Both the position numbers and the translations under genes were made by a program. A stretch of 64,000 bases of DNA from CAWDBV01 sp963800705 (GTDB lineage Bacteria > Actinomycetota > Thermoleophilia > Solirubrobacterales > 70-9), in NCBI GenBank assembly GCA_963800705.1, contig CAWDBV010000003.1:1-64000 (forward strand), given 5' to 3'. Below the pieces are notes generated by a model. It made no database searches and was not told the DNA's origin. It saw nothing but the letters and a program-made list of their open reading frames with translations. This document shows positions 59,885 to 64,000 of this stretch, piece by piece; the first letter of the stretch is position 1; every line of letters starts with the position of its first letter.

Positions 59885-60691
59885 ATGGTTAGAGCAGTAG
59901 CTGATAGAGCGTTTTTGCCGGCCAAGTCCCTGTTCGAACAGATCGGGGACATGGTCATCCTGACCGCAAAGACGGTCGTATCCGCGATCCGGCCGCCGTA
60001 TCCCTACGGCGGAGAGTTCATCAGCCAGTTCCTGTTCGCGCTCCAGCTCTGCTGGTTCCCGCTGCTGATCTCCACGCTCGCCTTCGGCTTCGGCGCCCCG
60101 GGCCTCCAGGCCGCCAACTTCCTCTCGCTCTTCGGCGCCCTCGACCGCCTCGGCGGCTTCTTTGTGCTCGCGTCGATTCGCGAGTTCGCCCCGTTCGTGA
60201 CCGCCGTGGTCGTCGCCGGCGTCGCCGGCACCGCTATCACCGCCGACCTCGGCGCCCGCAAGATCCGCGAGGAGCTCGACGCGCTCCAGGTGTTGGGCGT
60301 CGACCCGATCAAAAATCTCGTGGTTCCCAGATTCCTGGCGCTGATGCTGATCACCGGGCTCCTGGACATCTACGCGCTGATCTTCGGGATCATGGGCGGG
60401 ATCGGCGCCGAGCTGCTCTACAACGAGCCGCTCGGAGGATTCTTCGCGACTCTCTTCTCGAACGCCTCTGTCACCGACCTCTGGGGATCTGTCCTGAAGA
60501 CGACGATGTTCGGCGCGATCATCGCGATCGTCTGCTCCTACAAAGGGATGACTGCGTCCGGAGGCGCCGCCGGCGTGGGTAGAGCGGTGAACGAAGCGGT
60601 CGTGATCGCGTTCATGGGCGTGTTCGCGTTCAACTACGTCTTCACCCAGACGCTGCTCGCCACCCATCCGGAGCTGCAGACCATCCGATGA
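59885..60691 (+). CDS. MlaE/YrbE-family ABC lipid-transporter permease 1
   Basis: A 268-residue integral membrane permease of the MlaE/YrbE family (PF02405). FISQFLFALQLCWFPLLISTLAFGFGAPG, IREFAPFVTAVVVAGVAGTAITADLGARKIREELDALQVLGVDPIKNLVVPRFLAL and CSYKGMTASGGAAGVGRAVNEAVV are family motifs. It pairs with the next permease and an ATPase to move lipids or sterols. GGAGGGAGAG supports the ATG. No MCE substrate-binding gene is nearby. Confidence 0.9.
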   Translation: MVRAVADRAFLPAKSLFEQIGDMVILTAKTVVSAIRPPYPYGGEFISQFLFALQLCWFPLLISTLAFGFGAPGLQAANFLSLFGALDRLGGFFVLASIREFAPFVTAVVVAGVAGTAITADLGARKIREELDALQVLGVDPIKNLVVPRFLALMLITGLLDIYALIFGIMGGIGAELLYNEPLGGFFATLFSNASVTDLWGSVLKTTMFGAIIAIVCSYKGMTASGGAAGVGRAVNEAVVIAFMGVFAFNYVFTQTLLATHPELQTIR

Positions 60692-60704
60692 ACACCATCC
60701 TCAG

Positions 60705-61505
60705 ATGACCCCCGGCTGGCTCGCGATCCCCAAGCAGTGGATGGCCTCGCTCGGCGAGATCTTCGGCTTCTGCACCCGTGTGGTCGGCCTCGTCTACTCC
60801 GGGCGGGTGTTCAAGTTCTTCGGCGAGGCGCTTCGCCAGGCCGGGATCCTGATCCTCGGCTCGACGATCGTGATCTGGGGCCTGGTCTTCATCCTCGGGC
60901 TCACCTGCGGGATCGAGGGCGCCTACTTCCAGCGCTCGATCGGCGCCCCGGCCTACGCCGGCGTGTTCGCCGCCTGGTGCGATTTGCGCGAGGTGATCCC
61001 CTACGCGTTCGGCTACATGCTCTCGGCCAAGATCGGCACCGGGATCGTCGCCGAGCTCGGCGCGATGCGGATCTCTGATGAGATCGACGCGCTCGAGGTC
61101 ATGGGCGTGGAGCCGGTCGCCTACCTGGCCGCCACCCGGCTGCTGGCGGCCTGGATCGTGCTCCCGTTCATGTACGTGGCCGCGGTCGGGGTCGGCTTCT
61201 TCGCCAGCTGGCTCGCCGTCGTCGAGCAGATCGGCGACGTCTCTTCCGGCGGCTACTTCCTGATCTTCTGGATGTTCCAGAACCCGCCCGATCTCATATT
61301 CAGCATCATCAAAGGGATGACGATGGCGACCGCCATCGTGCTGGTCGGCTGCTACTACGGCTACACCGCGTCGGGAGGCCCCGTCGGCGTCGGTACCGCG
61401 ACAGCCAAGTCCATGGTCTTGAACATCGTCCTGGTCCACATCATCGGAATGATGGGAACGCTGGTCTTCTGGGGCGCCAATCCGAGAGCCCCGATAGGTG
61501 GCTGA
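60705..61505 (+). CDS. MlaE/YrbE-family ABC lipid-transporter permease 2
   Basis: A 266-residue MlaE-type permease. LREVIPYAFGYMLSAKIGTGIVAELGAMRISDEIDALEVMGVEPVAYLAATRLLAAWIVL matches the conserved MlaE loop, and CYYGYTASGGPVGVGTATAKSMV the C-terminal motif. It follows permease 1 by 13 bp and the ATPase by 18 bp, giving an A-B-ATPase operon like actinobacterial YrbE pairs. The cargo is unknown. Confidence 0.9.
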   Translation: MTPGWLAIPKQWMASLGEIFGFCTRVVGLVYSGRVFKFFGEALRQAGILILGSTIVIWGLVFILGLTCGIEGAYFQRSIGAPAYAGVFAAWCDLREVIPYAFGYMLSAKIGTGIVAELGAMRISDEIDALEVMGVEPVAYLAATRLLAAWIVLPFMYVAAVGVGFFASWLAVVEQIGDVSSGGYFLIFWMFQNPPDLIFSIIKGMTMATAIVLVGCYYGYTASGGPVGVGTATAKSMVLNIVLVHIIGMMGTLVFWGANPRAPIGG

Positions 61506-61523
61506 CAAGGAGGTATGAGCTAG

Positions 61524-62567
61524 ATGGAGCGCCAAGGAGGAGACACCCCGCGCGAGCCCGGCGGATCGCCCGATTACGAGGGCGCGTCCGAGGAGGAGAT
61601 TCGCCAGGAAGTCCACGAGGAGGAGCGCGAGTCCGTCGGCCGCCGTCTCGGCTCCGAGGACAGCCGCGTCGAGGAGGGCTCCGATCCGCTCAGCTCCCAG
61701 GGCATGAGCGATGGGGAGGACTTCGCGAACCGCGACTACACGATCCCCGGCGTCGAGTCCGACGATTCAAACCCTTACAGGTGGCACACCGGTGAGAAGC
61801 GCGACCACGGCGGCGAGGACGCGATCGAGATCATCGACCTCGTCAAGCAGTTCGGCCGCACTCGGATCCTGAACGGGGTCAACCTCGGTCTCCCCGACGA
61901 CCAGATCTCGATGGTCCTCGGCCCCTCGGGCACCGGCAAGAGCGTGCTGATCAAGCACATCGTCGGGCTGCTCTATCCGGACTCGGGCGACGTGCTCGTG
62001 CACGGCGAGTCGGTTCCGCAGATGACAGACGACGAGCTCTTCGAGGTCCGCAAGAAGTTCGGCCTCCTGTTCCAGGACGGCGCCCTGTTCGGCTCGATGA
62101 ACGTCTTCGACAACGTCTGCTTCCCGCTCCGTCAGCACACCGACAAGAGCGAGGAGGAGATCGGCGACATCGTCAACCGGCGCCTGGCCGAGGTCGGACT
62201 CGCCGAGGCGCACTCGAAGATGCCGAACGAGCTCTCAGGCGGAATGCGCAAGCGCGCCGGCTTTGCCCGCGCCCTGGTCCTCGACCCGGCGATCGTGATG
62301 TTCGACGAGCCCGACTCGGGCCTCGACCCGGTTCGCACGGCACTGCTCTGCGAGCTGATTCGCGAGGTCCACGAGGAGAACGGCGGCTGCTACATGGTGA
62401 TCTCGCACGACCTCGGCACCGCGCGCCGGATCGCCGACTTCATCGCCGTGCTCTGGAAGGGCCGGATCGTCGAGTCGGGCCCCTCCGACGAGCTCTTTGA
62501 CTCGCCGAACGAGTTCGTCAACCAGTTCCTGAACGCGGACATCAAAGGTCCGCTGGCGATGGACTAG
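61524..62567 (+). CDS. MlaF/MceG-like ABC ATPase with long acidic N-terminal extension
   Basis: A 347-residue ATPase. Residues about 97-340 are the ABC domain: Walker A GPSGTGKSVLIKH, Q-loop LLFQDGALFGSM, signature NELSGGMRKRAGFARAL, Walker B AIVMFDEPDSGLDPV, H-loop VISHD. The LSGGMRKR form is typical of MlaF/MceG. The first 96 residues are acidic and low-complexity (EEEIRQEVHEEERESVGRRL) and absent from E. coli MlaF. It completes an MlaE-MlaE-MlaF operon, with no MlaD/Mce partner visible. Confidence 0.9.
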   Translation: MERQGGDTPREPGGSPDYEGASEEEIRQEVHEEERESVGRRLGSEDSRVEEGSDPLSSQGMSDGEDFANRDYTIPGVESDDSNPYRWHTGEKRDHGGEDAIEIIDLVKQFGRTRILNGVNLGLPDDQISMVLGPSGTGKSVLIKHIVGLLYPDSGDVLVHGESVPQMTDDELFEVRKKFGLLFQDGALFGSMNVFDNVCFPLRQHTDKSEEEIGDIVNRRLAEVGLAEAHSKMPNELSGGMRKRAGFARALVLDPAIVMFDEPDSGLDPVRTALLCELIREVHEENGGCYMVISHDLGTARRIADFIAVLWKGRIVESGPSDELFDSPNEFVNQFLNADIKGPLAMD

Positions 62568-62947
62568 GGCCTAGCGGCCTTTTCCCTCAACCAGCCGCCG
62601 AACGCCGCGAACGCGACGCCGAGCGCGGTGGTGACGACGACGAGCAGGATCGCGGGATCGGGGAGGTCGGCCTCGGCCTCGGCGCCGTGGATCTCGTGCG
62701 CGATCAGGATCGAGGAGCCGAAGATCAGCCCGGCCAGCGCGCCGCGCTTCGCGCCGGCGCCCACGCCGAGGTGGTCGAAGCCGGCGCCGACCCCGCCGAC
62801 GATGCCGATCACCGAGAGCACCAGGTAGGTGACCTCCGAGACGCCGAGGAAGTAGCCGGTCACGGCGCCGAAGATCGCCGGCAGCGCGATCGCGAGGAAG
62901 AACTGAACCGGGCGTGGGTGCTCGGCGAGCAGCGGTGGCGGCCACAT
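62564..62947 (-). CDS. Small polytopic membrane protein of unknown function
   Basis: A 127-residue protein with four hydrophobic segments: VQFFLAIALPAIFGAVTGYFLG, VTYLVLSVIGIVGGVGAG, AKRGALAGLIFGSSILIAHEI and PAILLVVVTTALGVAFAAFGGWL. I do not recognise a family. The ATG at 62947 is used. Its stop overlaps that of the convergent ATPase, and its start is 50 bp from a divergent zincin gene. Confidence 0.7.
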   Translation of the reverse strand: MWPPPLLAEHPRPVQFFLAIALPAIFGAVTGYFLGVSEVTYLVLSVIGIVGGVGAGFDHLGVGAGAKRGALAGLIFGSSILIAHEIHGAEAEADLPDPAILLVVVTTALGVAFAAFGGWLREKAARP

Positions 62948-62996
62948 AGGCCGAACATAACGGTCCCCACTGAACCCGGTCACTAGCCTCTGTGGC

Positions 62997-63578
62997 GTGA
63001 AGGACATCTGGGAAACGATCGGACCGCCGCTCCGCGCCGCCGCCGCCGCGGCCTTTCTCGCCGGGCTGCTGCTGATGGTCTTCAACCCTCCGACGCTCGC
63101 CGGCTTTGGCGAGTTCCTGGCGCTGATCGCCGGTGCGCTGGCGGTGGTCCTCGTCACCGCCTGGGCGACGGTGCTGATGATCGGAAAGGAGACGCCCGAG
63201 CCCGAGTTCCGGCGGCTGATGGACCGCAGCGAGATGCTCGCCTCGATGCCGCCCCCGGAGCGCCCGCCGAGCGAGTTCGACGAGCTCGTCATCGAGGCTC
63301 TCGACGACCTCCCCGACCAGTTCCGCGAGGTCCTAACCCACACGCCCGTGCTGGTCTCGAGCCGCGGGGCCGAGGTCGGCGCCTACGGCCATTACATCGG
63401 CGGCACCGTGGCCCGAGACCACTTCCCCGACCGGATCGTCGTCTACCAGGACACCCTCGAGCGCGACTTCGGCCACGACCCGGTGCTGCTCCGCGCCCAG
63501 GTCGAGCGCACCGTGCGCCACGAGATCGCCCATCACCTGGGCTGGGACGAGCCCGGCGTTCGCGGGCTCGGGCTCTGA
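62997..63578 (+). CDS. Membrane-anchored zincin-type metallopeptidase (Zincin_1 family)
   Basis: A 193-residue protein with two N-terminal transmembrane helices (LRAAAAAAFLAGLLLMVF; FLALIAGALAVVLVTAWATVLMI) and a C-terminal zincin domain: FDELVIEALDDLPDQFREVLTHTPVLVSSRG, RIVVYQDTLERDF, then VERTVRHEIAHHLGWDEPGVRGLGL. HEIAHHLGWDE is the HExxH zinc site. The cytosolic PF06262-type family normally lacks membrane helices; their fusion here is unusual. The GTG start is divergent from a small membrane protein. Confidence 0.82.
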   Translation: MKDIWETIGPPLRAAAAAAFLAGLLLMVFNPPTLAGFGEFLALIAGALAVVLVTAWATVLMIGKETPEPEFRRLMDRSEMLASMPPPERPPSEFDELVIEALDDLPDQFREVLTHTPVLVSSRGAEVGAYGHYIGGTVARDHFPDRIVVYQDTLERDFGHDPVLLRAQVERTVRHEIAHHLGWDEPGVRGLGL

Positions 63579-63641
63579 GCGCGACCGCCGGGCAGCCCAC
63601 CACTGAGGCGGCGCCCCGGCCCGCCTCCTAACCTTCCCCGC

Positions 63642-64000
63642 GTGGAAGAGAGGAGGTCTGTCTTCAGCCGCGTCGCTGCGTTCGCCGTTCGGCGGCCGTG
63701 GCCGGTGCTCGGGCTGATCGCGGCGCTGGCGATCGCCGGCGGCGCCGCGGCGCTGAAGCTCGAGACCGACGCCGGCACCGACACGCTCGTCGACCGCGGT
63801 GACAAGACCTACGAGGCGACGCAGCGCTTCAAGGAGAAGTTCGGCGACGACGCCGTCGTCGTGCTCGCCGAGGGCGACCTCCGCGACCTGGTGCTGACCG
63901 AGAACCTCGGCAAGCTGCTCGGCCTCGAGGGCTGCCTGTCGGGGAGGGCGCCGGACGAGAAGGTGCTCGCCCAACTGCCCGAGGTCTGCCGCAAGATCGC
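63642..64000 (+). CDS. MMPL/RND-family transporter, N-terminal part (runs off the window)
   Basis: The first 119 residues of an RND-superfamily transporter: an N-terminal RRSVFSRVAAFAVRRPWPVLGLIAAL transmembrane helix, then KLETDAGTDTLVDRGDKTYEATQRFKEKFGDDAVVVLAEG, the usual periplasmic porter start. The C-terminal part is missing, so the substrate (lipid, drug or hopanoid-type) cannot be told. Start is GTG. Confidence 0.8.
   Translation, partial: MEERRSVFSRVAAFAVRRPWPVLGLIAALAIAGGAAALKLETDAGTDTLVDRGDKTYEATQRFKEKFGDDAVVVLAEGDLRDLVLTENLGKLLGLEGCLSGRAPDEKVLAQLPEVCRKI

Overview
The window is GC-rich, densely coded and bacterial, with short gaps and frequent GTG or TTG starts and 4-bp start/stop overlaps. 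The gene set points to a Gram-positive actinobacterium: HemQ (coproheme decarboxylase), an FprA-type ferredoxin-NADP reductase, a PimA-like glycosyltransferase, a DUF4235/holin/DUF3618 trio, YrbE/MlaE-type permeases and many secreted proteins with lysine-rich tails. I infer a member of the Thermoleophilia/Solirubrobacterales. This comes from gene content only; there is no rRNA here to confirm it. I see no tRNA, rRNA, CRISPR array, insertion sequence, integrase or phage module, and no stretch over 300 bases lacks a gene.

Layout. 0-2.5 kb: end of an MFS transporter, an acyl-CoA dehydrogenase, MscL and a SnoaL-like protein. 2.5-6.6 kb: a very large secreted protein whose centre resembles the calcium-binding and pore-forming domains of anthrax protective antigen. 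6.6-13.7 kb: an acyl-CoA catabolic island (acyl-CoA dehydrogenase divergent from crotonase, carboxyltransferase, SnoaL-like, beta-keto acid cleavage enzyme, CaiB-type CoA transferase and a MerR regulator) with a perfect 23-bp dyad in the divergent promoter. 13.8-20.1 kb: a collagen-like protein and a family of small secreted Lys/His/Cys-rich proteins, each followed by a strong hairpin terminator. 20-24 kb: LPLAT-like acyltransferase divergent from a TetR regulator and a hydrolase, then small membrane proteins. 23.9-24.8 kb: arsenate reductase, ArsR and a 17-residue Cys-rich peptide. 24.8-29.8 kb: R2-like di-iron protein, AI-2E transporter, DegV, an SDR protein, a thioredoxin-fold protein, an IscA-like protein and DUF2277. 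29.8-32.6 kb: an hemQ-fprA-bolA-grx operon for haem and Fe-S supply. 32.6-37.7 kb: an envelope enzyme, a GT4 glycosyltransferase, a YbhN-like membrane protein and a hydrolase. 37.8-43.6 kb: cobalamin-independent (metE) and cobalamin-dependent (metH) methionine synthases, convergent and overlapping. 43.8-46.1 kb: a small unknown protein and a secreted beta-helix protein. 46.1-48.6 kb: an aldehyde dehydrogenase and a frameshifted crotonase. 48.8-52.3 kb: nitrogen assimilation (amt, PII, glnA). 52.3-54.2 kb: two paralogous secreted proteins with Cys-Lys tails. 54.3-59.1 kb: four tandem PQQ-type soluble sugar dehydrogenases. 59.1-62.6 kb: a lipoprotein divergent from an MlaE-MlaE-MlaF lipid transporter. 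The window ends with a membrane-anchored zincin and the start of an MMPL/RND transporter.

Three themes recur. One is acyl-CoA oxidation. A second is a secretome marked by lysine-rich tails, three of which share an identical C-x10-C spacing and GRCVKK ending. The third is a set of nitrogen, sulfur, iron and haem housekeeping operons. Strong inverted-repeat terminators separate most of the plus-strand units. Two genes (GT4/YbhN and the second crotonase) show frame problems that are either assembly errors or real frameshifts.
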